A DNA stretch of 64,000 nt, taken from contig NZ_CP038452.1 of NCBI RefSeq assembly GCF_004684245.1, positions 620,001 to 684,000 on the forward strand. Reading direction: 5' to 3'. Under the pieces are notes generated by a model, which was not told the DNA's origin, ran no database searches, and worked only from the letters and a program-made list of their open reading frames with translations. The position numbers and the translations under genes are program-made. Shown here piece after piece: positions 1 to 7,308 of this stretch (position 1 is the first letter of the stretch; each line of letters opens with the position of its first letter). This DNA comes from Thermus caldilimi. GTDB lineage: Bacteria; Deinococcota; Deinococci; Deinococcales; Thermaceae.

Positions 1-359
1 TCTGGCGCTTACAGGCCGCCTTTGGCGGGGACTACCGAAGGCGGGCCCAGTTGCTTTTGGAGGAAGGGGCTCTGTGGCTTGAGCGCCATCCCCACGCCCT
101 CCCTGGCTTGCTCCTGGTTCACCGCCTGCTTAAGGAAGGAACGGAGCTTGCCCTCCCTACGCCCTCCCCGATTCTGGAGTCGGTACGGGAACTCTATCTA
201 CCCCTTACCCAGTTGGTGGTAGGGCCAGCGGATGCCCTTCCGGGCCTTCGCGGGAGGGAGCCCGGAAGGGCTTACCTGTGCCGGGAGGGAGCCTGCCGGC
301 TGCCAGTTGAGGAGGCGAATAGTCTGGTGGAGGAAGTACGGGCGGTCTATGGTGGGTAA
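1..359 (+). CDS. YyaL/DUF255 thioredoxin-domain protein, C-terminal end (partial)
   Basis: Only the last 118 or so codons are present, read from base 3 and ending in TAA at 357-359; the start lies left of the window. The tail contains a YLCREGACRLPVEE stretch resembling the C-terminal end of the large YyaL/SSP411 proteins (an N-terminal thioredoxin-like DUF255 fused to an alpha/alpha barrel). The cellular role of that family is unsettled. The catalytic-looking N-terminus cannot be seen here, so the call rests on the C-terminal signature only. The next gene lies 121 bp downstream and has its own promoter, so the two are probably not cotranscribed. Confidence 0.6.
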   Translation, partial: WRLQAAFGGDYRRRAQLLLEEGALWLERHPHALPGLLLVHRLLKEGTELALPTPSPILESVRELYLPLTQLVVGPADALPGLRGREPGRAYLCREGACRLPVEEANSLVEEVRAVYGG

Positions 360-423
360 TCCTCTTCGCTTGTGTGATTATTCACGATTAAAATAGCTTG
401 TCCTTTTCCTCTCCTCAAAAGGA

Positions 424-452
424 TTGACTTTACCTCCCGGCTCCCCTACACT
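424..452 (+). promoter_or_regulatory. Promoter of the thiolase gene
   Basis: TTGACT (424-429), 17 bp, TACACT (447-452). This is a textbook housekeeping-sigma promoter. It is followed at once by a perfect-armed inverted repeat and then by AGGAGGT (471-477) ahead of the ATG at 481. Confidence 0.8.
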
Positions 453-453
453 G

Positions 454-471
454 TTACCGAACGGTCGGTAA
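454..471. promoter_or_regulatory. TetR-type operator (PfmR-like) over the thiolase start site
   Basis: TTACCGAACGGTCGGTAA has two perfect 7-bp arms (TTACCGA/TCGGTAA) around a 4-bp centre. It begins one base after the -10 box, so a bound protein would block transcription initiation. The minus-strand reading agrees with the pseudopalindrome I recall for the Thermus thermophilus TetR-family repressor PfmR (TACCGACCGNTNGGTN), which controls phenylacetate and fatty-acid genes. That match is from memory. The dyad and its position are seen directly. Confidence 0.7.
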
Positions 472-480
472 GGAGGTCCC

Positions 481-1683
481 ATGCCCGAAGCCTGGATTGT
501 GGAAGCCCTCAGAACCCCCATCGGCAAGCACGGGGGAGCCCTGGCCAGTGTGCGCCCCGACGATCTCTTGGCCCTCGCCCTCTCCGCCCTCATAGAACGA
601 AGCGGGGTCCCCAAGGAGGAGGTGGAGGATGTCTACGCCGGCTGCGCCAACCAAGCCGGAGAAGACAACCGCAACGTGGCCCGCATGGCCCTCCTCCTGG
701 CGGGTTTCCCCGTGGAAGTGGCGGGGTGCACGGTCAACCGCCTTTGTGGATCCGGCCTGGAGGCTGTGGCCCAGGCGGTACGGGCCATCTGGGCAGGGGA
801 AGGCCAGGTCTACATCGGGAGCGGGGTGGAGTCCATGTCCCGGGCTCCCTTTGTGGTGCCCAAGGCGGAAAGGCCCTTCCCCACCGGCAACCAGGTGATG
901 TACGACACCACCCTGGGCTGGCGCCTGATTAACCCCAAAATGCAGGCCCTTTACGGCACGGAAAGCATGGGGGAAACCGCCGAGAACCTGGCGGAGATGT
1001 ACAAGATTCCCCGGGAGGAGCAGGACCGCTTCGCCCTCCTCTCCCATCAAAAGGCCACCCGTGCCTGGGACGAGGGGCGCTTCGCCCAAGAAGTGATCCC
1101 GGTTTCCGTGAAGCGGGGGAAGGAGGAAGTCCGGGTGGAGGTGGATGAGGGGCCAAGGAGGGATACCTCCCTGGAAAAACTGGCCCAGCTCAGGCCCGTG
1201 TTCCGGGAAGGGGGCACCGTCACCGCAGGGAACTCCAGCCCCCTGAACGATGGGGCCGCCGCCGTCCTCCTGGTCTCCGATGCCTACGCCAAAACCCACG
1301 GCCTCACCCCCCTGGCCCGGGTGCGGAGCATCGCCGTGGCTGGGGTTCCCCCCAGGATCATGGGCATCGGGCCGGTGCCCGCCACCAAGAAGGCCTTGGA
1401 ACGGGCAGGGCTTACCCTGAAGGACATCGGTCTGATCGAGCTCAACGAGGCCTTCGCTGCCCAGAGCCTGGCGGTGCTCAGGGAATGGGGCCTGGACATG
1501 GAGGACCCCCGCCTGAATCCCAACGGTGGGGCCATTGCCATCGGCCACCCCCTGGGAGCCTCCGGAGCCCGCATCCTCACCACCTTGCTCCACGAAATGC
1601 GGCGAAGGAAGGTCCAGTTCGGCCTGGCTACCATGTGCATCGGCGTGGGTCAGGGAATCGCCATGGTGGTGGAAGCGGTGTGA
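481..1683 (+). CDS. Thiolase (acetyl-CoA acetyltransferase / 3-oxoadipyl-CoA thiolase type)
   Basis: This 400-residue enzyme should cleave 3-ketoacyl-CoA with CoA, or condense two acyl-CoAs. The nucleophile is Cys89 in NRLCGSG; His356 lies in GHPLG and Cys386 in TMCIGVGQG, completing the thiolase active site. The GCANQAGEDNRNVARMA segment near residues 54-70 is typical of the PaaJ/PcaF branch, which ends phenylacetate and beta-ketoadipate degradation, although FadA-like enzymes can share it. The ATG has a good Shine-Dalgarno (AGGAGGT) 3 bases upstream. The gene stands alone, convergent with pxpBC 8 bp away. The PfmR-like operator in its promoter fits a role in aromatic or fatty acyl-CoA breakdown. 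Confidence 0.9.
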   Translation: MPEAWIVEALRTPIGKHGGALASVRPDDLLALALSALIERSGVPKEEVEDVYAGCANQAGEDNRNVARMALLLAGFPVEVAGCTVNRLCGSGLEAVAQAVRAIWAGEGQVYIGSGVESMSRAPFVVPKAERPFPTGNQVMYDTTLGWRLINPKMQALYGTESMGETAENLAEMYKIPREEQDRFALLSHQKATRAWDEGRFAQEVIPVSVKRGKEEVRVEVDEGPRRDTSLEKLAQLRPVFREGGTVTAGNSSPLNDGAAAVLLVSDAYAKTHGLTPLARVRSIAVAGVPPRIMGIGPVPATKKALERAGLTLKDIGLIELNEAFAAQSLAVLREWGLDMEDPRLNPNGGAIAIGHPLGASGARILTTLLHEMRRRKVQFGLATMCIGVGQGIAMVVEAV

Positions 1684-1691
1684 GGCTTCCC

Positions 1692-3230
1692 CTAGTCTTC
1701 CCAGGCGAAGACTGAAGACATGTGCTGCTTTTCACGATTGAATCTGCTCGTGAACGTCAGCTCCGCTCCCGGCCAAACCTGGCCAAGAATCCAAAAATCC
1801 CCAGGATGAACCCTGGCAGGCTTGGCGTAGCCCCCAAGGCTCCCCTTGTCCACCAAAAGCACCAGGGGGCGCCCGGAAGGCGGCACCTGGATACCTCCCA
1901 AGGGCGTAGCTTCGGAAAGCCCTTCCCCCCCGGGCACTTCCGGCCCCACGAGTTCCACGCCCATCCGGTCCGCCCGCACCACCCGGAAAGAGGCGGAAAC
2001 CAGGGCCTTAAAGGCCTCCCAGGAAAACTGAGGCCCGGGAAGGAGACGGAGGCGAAAGGTTTCCGGCAAGGGCCTTTGCCGGAAGGCGAGTCCCGGCCGC
2101 ACCGCCCTTTCCTCCCCTAGGCCCAAGATATCCCCCGCCACCAACGGACGGCCGATCCTGCCCCGGAGGTCTGGGGACACGGAGCCCATAAAGGAACGGC
2201 CCTCGAGGGCTCCCGCCACCGCCAAGTAAACCCTGACCCCCCGGCCCTTGGGCCGGAAGGAGAGGGTTTTGCCCCTAGGCCAGAAAAAGCTCCGGCCCGG
2301 TGGGATCTCTTCCCCCTCCAGGAGGGCGGTAAGCCCATACCCCGCCACCGCCGCCACCACATCCCTAAGAGCGGTAAGGACCGGGCCCCGGTAGGCCACC
2401 TCCAAAAGGGGTGCGCCAGGGGGATTCCCCACCAGGCGGTTGGCCAGGAAGGCGGAGTAGGGATCCAAGGGCCCGGAACGGGCCAAGCCCAGGTGGCCGG
2501 CCAGGAACCTTCCCCCATCCACCACCAGGTCCAGAAGACCCGGTTCCTCCACCCGCAGGGCAGGAATCCTGGGCTCCTGGGGAAGAAGGGCCAAGGGGCT
2601 GGGCTCCGGAGGAGGGGAGCCCCCGGCTTCCCGGAAGCGCACCCGGTCCCCGGGCCTAAGGAGAAAGGGTTCCTCCCGATGGGGATCGTAGACCGCCACC
2701 AAGGCGGTGCCCAAAAGATGCCACCCCCCAGGGGAGGGCAGGGGGTAGATGCCCGTCTGGGGCCCAGCCATGGCCACCGCATGGGCCGGCACCCTGGGCC
2801 TTGGGTGGGGGCGACGGGGCAGGCGCAAGGCCGGTTCCACCGGGGCCAAAAAGGGAAACCCGGGGGTAAACCCCAGGGCATAGACCCGGTAAAGGGGTGC
2901 TTGGTGCAGGCGCTTCACCTCCTCCAGGGGAAGCCCCGTGCGCCTGGCCACCTCCAAGAGATCTTCCCCATCGTAGCGCACGGGGATCTCCACCAGCCTG
3001 CTTTCCTCCCCGCTTTCGGCCAAGGTGGTGCCGAGGCAGGAAACAAGCCCAAGGAGCCGTTTGCGGGAAAGCCGCTTGGCATCGTACTCCAAGTACAGGG
3101 TGCCGTAGGCGGGAACCGCCTCCCAAAGGCCCTCAGGGGGAGCCTTTAGAAGCAGGCCGGCCAGGGCCTGGGCCAGGCGGTTGGCTTCCTCGGAAAGCCC
3201 CTCGCCAAAGGCCAGGTAAAACCCGTCCAC
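1692..3230 (-). CDS. pxpBC: Fused 5-oxoprolinase subunits PxpB-PxpC (KipI-KipA, biotin-carboxylase-like)
   Basis: This 512-residue protein joins two domains that are separate genes in Escherichia coli and Bacillus. PxpB/KipI covers about residues 1-210 (RVYALGFTPGFPFLAPV and PSPGGWHLLGT motifs); PxpC/KipA covers about 220-500 (LARSGPLDPYSAFLANRLVGN, LEVAYRGP). With PxpA they form an ATP-dependent 5-oxoprolinase that opens pyroglutamate to glutamate. No pxpA (LamB/YcsF) is in the window. The start is GTG, 4 bp after the stop of the exporter gene, so it is the last gene of a marR-exporter-pxpBC operon. Older annotation as urea amidolyase or allophanate hydrolase subunits 1/2 describes the same folds. 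Confidence 0.88.
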   Translation of the reverse strand: MDGFYLAFGEGLSEEANRLAQALAGLLLKAPPEGLWEAVPAYGTLYLEYDAKRLSRKRLLGLVSCLGTTLAESGEESRLVEIPVRYDGEDLLEVARRTGLPLEEVKRLHQAPLYRVYALGFTPGFPFLAPVEPALRLPRRPHPRPRVPAHAVAMAGPQTGIYPLPSPGGWHLLGTALVAVYDPHREEPFLLRPGDRVRFREAGGSPPPEPSPLALLPQEPRIPALRVEEPGLLDLVVDGGRFLAGHLGLARSGPLDPYSAFLANRLVGNPPGAPLLEVAYRGPVLTALRDVVAAVAGYGLTALLEGEEIPPGRSFFWPRGKTLSFRPKGRGVRVYLAVAGALEGRSFMGSVSPDLRGRIGRPLVAGDILGLGEERAVRPGLAFRQRPLPETFRLRLLPGPQFSWEAFKALVSASFRVVRADRMGVELVGPEVPGGEGLSEATPLGGIQVPPSGRPLVLLVDKGSLGGYAKPARVHPGDFWILGQVWPGAELTFTSRFNREKQHMSSVFAWED

Positions 3231-3234
3231 CCCT

Positions 3235-5268
3235 TCACTCTAGCGAAGGCCGGGGCCCCAGGCCCCCCGAAAGCTCCAGGTCCGGCAGAAACACCAGGGT
3301 CACGAGGGAAAGACCAACAAAGAGGGCGCTAAGGAGAAAGATCCGCCGGAGAGCCTCCACGATGCCCTCCTGCAAGGCTTCCTTGAGCTTAAGCCGAACC
3401 GCCTCGAGGCGGGACACCACCTGGGCAGGCGCTTGGGATAGGGCCTGAGCCTCCGCCCTTTTCAAGGAAGCCTGCGCCTGGGCCACCACCCGGTCCTCCA
3501 GGGTTTTAAGCTGGGACAACACCCGGGCCCTAAGGGCTGGGGAGGGAGGTGCGGCAAGAAACCCCTCGAGGCTTTTTCCCCAGGGCAGCTGGAAAAGGGC
3601 CTCCCTGGCCGCCCCATCCCCGGACCAAATCCGCTCCAGCAAGGCGAGAGTCCCCTGGGCCACCCCGCCGGGGAGGAGAAAAACCTTAATCTCGGGCGGC
3701 AAGGTGGGATCCGCCCAAACCGCCTTCCGCGCCCCTTCGTCCCCTCGCAAGGCCTTGGCCACCAGGTCCTGGACCTCGGCGAACTGGGCGGGAATGCCCC
3801 CGGGCCTCAGGGACCGCTTGAAATCCCCGGGCAGGAAGGGATCCGCCATCAAGGCCTGGTAGGCTTCTTCCTCCCCCTTGAGGGCTCTTACCAGCAGGTC
3901 CTCGAGGCGGGCAAACTCCCGGTCCAGGTCCAGGGCCATCCCCTCCCCCGCACGGCTCAGGGCGGGGGTGGAGGTCCCCGAGGGAAAAGCACCCTGGAGG
4001 TGGTCCGTGAGGCTTTGAGCCAGGATGGTCCCCAGCAGGGCAATCCCCATGGTGGACCCGATCTGGCGCATGAACTGGACCATGCTGGTCCCACTCCCCA
4101 TGCGTTCCTTGGGCAGGCCGCTTTGCGCCACGATGTTGAGGACGCTCTGGGCTGGACCCAAACCAAGGCCCAGCAGGAAGAATAAACCCACCACCTCCGC
4201 CAGAGGGGTTCCCACCGTGAGGGTGAAGTGGAGAACCAGGAAAAGGGCCAACAGAAACCCGGCGCTGGTGAGGAGGAGGGCCTTGTACCGCCCGAAACGG
4301 GCCAGGAGCTGTCCGCCGCCCAAACTTCCTACCACCACGCCCAGGGTCAAGGGCAGGACGGTGATCCCGCTTTGGCTGGCGGAAACCCCCTTCACCACCT
4401 GCAGGTATAGGGGCAGGAAGGCCACCGCCCCCAGAAAGGCCGGGCCGTAGAAGAAGGCCGCCACCGCCGAGAGGCTGAACACCCTTCCCTGGAAAACCGA
4501 GAGGTCAAAAAGCGGGTAGGGAAGCCGGGTCTCCGTCCAAATCCAAAGGAGAAGCCCCAGAAGAGCCCAGGTGAAAAGCCCCAGGATCGCTGGACTGCCC
4601 CAAGGGTAGGTGCTTCCTCCCCAGGAAAAGGCCAGCATTAGGGGCACCGTCCAGAGGACGAGGAGCATGGCTCCCAGGAAGTCGAAGGGTTCCCGCCCTT
4701 CAGGCCGAAGCCGGGGCATGTAGCGCAGGATGAACCCCAGGGCCACCGCCCCCACGGGCATGTTGATGTAAAAAACCCATCTCCAGGAAAGGTGGTCGGT
4801 GAGGAGGCCACCCAGCCAGGGTCCCACCGCGGAGGAAAGGCCGAAAATAGCCCCGAAAGCCCCCGCCAGCTTGCCCCGCTGGCGAGGGGGAAAGAGCACA
4901 GCGATGGTGGTGAGGGCCAGGGCGAAAAGGGCCCCACCCCCCACCCCCTGCAGCCCCCGGAAGAGGATAAGCTGGGTCATGTTCTGGGATAGCCCAGAAA
5001 GGGCCGAACCCAGAAGGAAAAGGCTTACCGCCCAAAGCAAAACCGCCTTGCGGGAGAAGAGCTCCGTGAGCCTACCAAAGATGGGAGCGGAAACCGTGGA
5101 GGTGAGGAGGTAGCTGGTGGTGACCCAGGCGTAGTACTCGGCTCCCCTAAGCTCTCCCACAATGCGGGGCATGGCGGTGGACACGATGGTCTGGTCCAGG
5201 GCCGCCAGCAAAACCCCCAGCAGGACCCCGATCATGGTGAAGCGAACCTCTTGCGGTGTGGGATTCAT
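3235..5268 (-). CDS. DHA2-family (EmrB/QacA) MFS drug exporter with periplasmic repeat insertion
   Basis: A 677-residue proton-coupled exporter of the 14-helix DHA2 family. Motif D1 is LDQTIVSTAMPRI (about residues 24-36) and motif C is GAIFGLSSAVGPWLGG. Usual DHA2 proteins are about 500 residues. The excess is a hydrophilic, helical stretch at about 425-640, between helix 13 and the final helix (about 641-663), which topology puts outside the membrane. It carries two clear and one degraded copy of a roughly 44-residue repeat (455-498, 499-541, about 543-580; key pattern L..AL.G(D/E)E.A..A..ADP.LP...K..L.PGG). The start overlaps the marR stop by 4 bp. Substrate unknown. Confidence 0.9.
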   Translation of the reverse strand: MNPTPQEVRFTMIGVLLGVLLAALDQTIVSTAMPRIVGELRGAEYYAWVTTSYLLTSTVSAPIFGRLTELFSRKAVLLWAVSLFLLGSALSGLSQNMTQLILFRGLQGVGGGALFALALTTIAVLFPPRQRGKLAGAFGAIFGLSSAVGPWLGGLLTDHLSWRWVFYINMPVGAVALGFILRYMPRLRPEGREPFDFLGAMLLVLWTVPLMLAFSWGGSTYPWGSPAILGLFTWALLGLLLWIWTETRLPYPLFDLSVFQGRVFSLSAVAAFFYGPAFLGAVAFLPLYLQVVKGVSASQSGITVLPLTLGVVVGSLGGGQLLARFGRYKALLLTSAGFLLALFLVLHFTLTVGTPLAEVVGLFFLLGLGLGPAQSVLNIVAQSGLPKERMGSGTSMVQFMRQIGSTMGIALLGTILAQSLTDHLQGAFPSGTSTPALSRAGEGMALDLDREFARLEDLLVRALKGEEEAYQALMADPFLPGDFKRSLRPGGIPAQFAEVQDLVAKALRGDEGARKAVWADPTLPPEIKVFLLPGGVAQGTLALLERIWSGDGAAREALFQLPWGKSLEGFLAAPPSPALRARVLSQLKTLEDRVVAQAQASLKRAEAQALSQAPAQVVSRLEAVRLKLKEALQEGIVEALRRIFLLSALFVGLSLVTLVFLPDLELSGGLGPRPSLE

Positions 5269-5666
5269 GCTTCCTCCAGCTTGCCCAGCAACTCCAACAA
5301 GTGGGCTATTTCTTCCGGCTTAAGCCGGGCGAGGCGCCGCCTGAGCGCCGCCTCCATAAGCCCCTCTGCTTGCCGCAAGGCGCTCCTTCCCTTTTCCGTG
5401 AGGCGAAAGCTGAAGCGGCGAAGGTCCTTGTTGTCCAAGGAGCGCTCCAAAAAGTTCTTTTCCTCAAGCCTCCTTAGCATGTGGCTTACGGTGGGCGGGG
5501 GCAGGCCCATGCGCCGGGCGGCGTCCGAGGGGTACGGATGAGTATCCACCACCCGGAGCAACCAGGCCTCGAGGCCGGAAAGCCCTAGGGCCTCGAGGTC
5601 CGCCTCCATCTCCTCGCGCAAGGCCCGTTGCAAACGCCAAATTCGGCCCATCACCTCCCATACCAT
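5265..5666 (-). CDS. MarR-family transcriptional regulator
   Basis: A 133-residue winged-helix regulator. The recognition-helix region (PPPTVSHMLRRLEEKNFLER) and wing (DNKDLRRFSFRLTEKG) are plain, with flanking helices for dimerisation. It overlaps the exporter start (ATGA) and heads the exporter-pxpBC operon, so it most likely represses its own operon and responds to an exported compound. The ATG at 5666 is preceded by TAATAT (5673-5678) and 6 bases, suggesting a leaderless mRNA; an in-frame ATG at 5651 is the alternative. It is divergent from the acyl-CoA dehydrogenase gene across a short AT-rich stretch where an operator could serve both. Confidence 0.88.
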   Translation of the reverse strand: MVWEVMGRIWRLQRALREEMEADLEALGLSGLEAWLLRVVDTHPYPSDAARRMGLPPPTVSHMLRRLEEKNFLERSLDNKDLRRFSFRLTEKGRSALRQAEGLMEAALRRRLARLKPEEIAHLLELLGKLEEA

Positions 5667-5672
5667 AAGGTC

Positions 5673-5678
5673 ATATTA
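5673..5678 (-). promoter_or_regulatory. -10 box of the marR-exporter-pxpBC operon
   Basis: TAATAT on the minus strand, 6 bases before the ATG at 5666. No convincing -35 is visible. The surrounding AT-rich stretch (5667-5700) is the only regulatory space between marR and the divergent acyl-CoA dehydrogenase gene. Confidence 0.5.
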
Positions 5679-5760
5679 TTTCATCACAAACTATTTGAGT
5701 GTGGACCACCTCACCTTGACGCACCCCATGCCCGGGGTTAGCCTGGGGTTGGAGGAAGCC

Positions 5761-7308
5761 ATGAGGGTGCGCTTTTACAGCCAAGGCGAAGATCACTATA
5801 AGCTTGACCCGGATCTGAAAGCGATATTAGCCACATTTACCCCCGGCCTCCCGCAGGAGGAGCTCTCCGCCTTCGGAAGGCTGGTGGGAGAGGAGGTTTT
5901 GGAGGTGGCCCACCACGTGGACCAGGATGCCCCACCCCGCCTGCAGATGCATGACCTGGATGGAAATCGCATAGATCGGGCCCTCCTCTCCCCTGCGCAA
6001 AAGGCTCTTTTGGAAAAGCTTCGCCCCATAATCCGCCCCGCCTATGAGGGCCGGGGCTGGCCCCTCCACTACGCTTTTGGGTACCTCCTGGCGGATGGAG
6101 GGCTTTACTGCATCCTCACCATCACCCACCAGGTGGCCTACGCCCTCCACAAGTACGCCCCCGAGCACGAAGGGGTGAAGCGGGATCTCCTTTACGGCCC
6201 GGCCTTCGGCGCCACCTGGATGACGGAAATCCAGGGAGGAAGCGACCTGGGAGCCAACCGCACCGTGGCCCGGCGGGAGGGAAACGCCTACCGCCTGTAC
6301 CAGGGGGACAAGTACTTCGCCTCGGGGGCGGGCCTGGCCGATTACGCCATCGTCACCGCCAGGCCGGAGGGAGCCCCAGCCGGACCCAAGGGCCTTGGCC
6401 TCTTCCTCCTGCCCCGGGAGGTGGAGGGGAGGCTGAACTTTACCGTGCGCCGGTTTAAGGAGAAACTGGCCACCCGAGCGGTGCCCTCAGGGGAGGTGGA
6501 GCTCGAGGGAAGCCTGGCCTACCCCATCGGCAGGCTGGAGGAGGGCATTTACTACACCCTGGAAAACCTCACGGTGAGCCGGCTGGCCAATGCGGCCGCC
6601 GCCATGGGCATCGCTAAGAAAGCCCACCTCGAGGCCCTCTTCCGGGTGAGGAGACGGACTGCCTTCGGGAAAACCCTCCTCCAGCACGACCTCATTCAGC
6701 ACGACCTCCTGGAGATGCGCCTGAGGCAGGTGGGAGGCACCGCCCTGGCCTTTCTGGCCATCCAGGCCTTTGACCAAGCCTGGGAGGAGCGGCCCCCCTA
6801 CAGCGAGGGCTACCACCTGGCCCGCCTCCTCTCCCACCTGGCCAAGGGGCGCACCGCCGAACACGCCAGCGCCATCACCGCCTTGGCCATGGAGCTCTTC
6901 GGGGGCCTGGGCTTCCTGGAGGAATACGGGGTGGCCCGCTGGCACCGGGAAGCCCTCATCACCCCCATCTGGGAGGGCCCCGCCAACATCCAGGCCCTGG
7001 ACATGCTGGAGGCCATCCTCAAGAAGCGCGCCCATGAGCCCCTCTTGGCCATGCTGGGGGAAAGCCCAAGGGCCCAGGCTGAAGCGCACCAGGTTCTCAA
7101 GAAACTGCAAGAGGAAGGGCCTTGGTACGCCAAGGAAGCCCTTAGGGCTTTGGCGGACCTGGTGACGGCCTACGCCTTGGAGAAGGTGGCCGCCGAACCC
7201 TTCCCCGAGCTTGCAGAGCTCTACGCCCGCCGCTTCCTTAAAGGGGAAACCCTTCCCCCCTCCGCCCAAAGGCCTGAGCTTTACGACCCATGGTCCAGCC
7301 TCTCGTAA
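5761..7308 (+). CDS. Acyl-CoA dehydrogenase, AidB-like family
   Basis: An FAD-dependent acyl-CoA dehydrogenase of the longer AidB-like branch (about 515 residues from this start). MTEIQGGSDLGANRT is the AidB-type flavin/substrate strand, followed by GDKYFASGAGLADYAIVTARPEG. The C-terminal half has FGGLGFLEEYGVARWHREA and IWEGPANIQALDMLEAI, the counterpart of the IYEG catalytic region. Substrate is not predictable. The ATG at 5761 has GGAGG 5 bases upstream. In-frame GTG at 5701 and TTG at 5695 are alternatives, and the extra 20 codons look coding by third-base use, so the start is uncertain. The 3' end overlaps the convergent oxidoreductase gene by 28 bp. Confidence 0.85.
   Translation: MRVRFYSQGEDHYKLDPDLKAILATFTPGLPQEELSAFGRLVGEEVLEVAHHVDQDAPPRLQMHDLDGNRIDRALLSPAQKALLEKLRPIIRPAYEGRGWPLHYAFGYLLADGGLYCILTITHQVAYALHKYAPEHEGVKRDLLYGPAFGATWMTEIQGGSDLGANRTVARREGNAYRLYQGDKYFASGAGLADYAIVTARPEGAPAGPKGLGLFLLPREVEGRLNFTVRRFKEKLATRAVPSGEVELEGSLAYPIGRLEEGIYYTLENLTVSRLANAAAAMGIAKKAHLEALFRVRRRTAFGKTLLQHDLIQHDLLEMRLRQVGGTALAFLAIQAFDQAWEERPPYSEGYHLARLLSHLAKGRTAEHASAITALAMELFGGLGFLEEYGVARWHREALITPIWEGPANIQALDMLEAILKKRAHEPLLAMLGESPRAQAEAHQVLKKLQEEGPWYAKEALRALADLVTAYALEKVAAEPFPELAELYARRFLKGETLPPSAQRPELYDPWSSLS

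Noticed and set aside
454-1593. A 379-codon open frame on the minus strand opposite the thiolase gene
   Set aside because: Its translation is rich in Gly, His and Pro with no domain pattern. It is a shadow produced by high third-position GC of the real gene.
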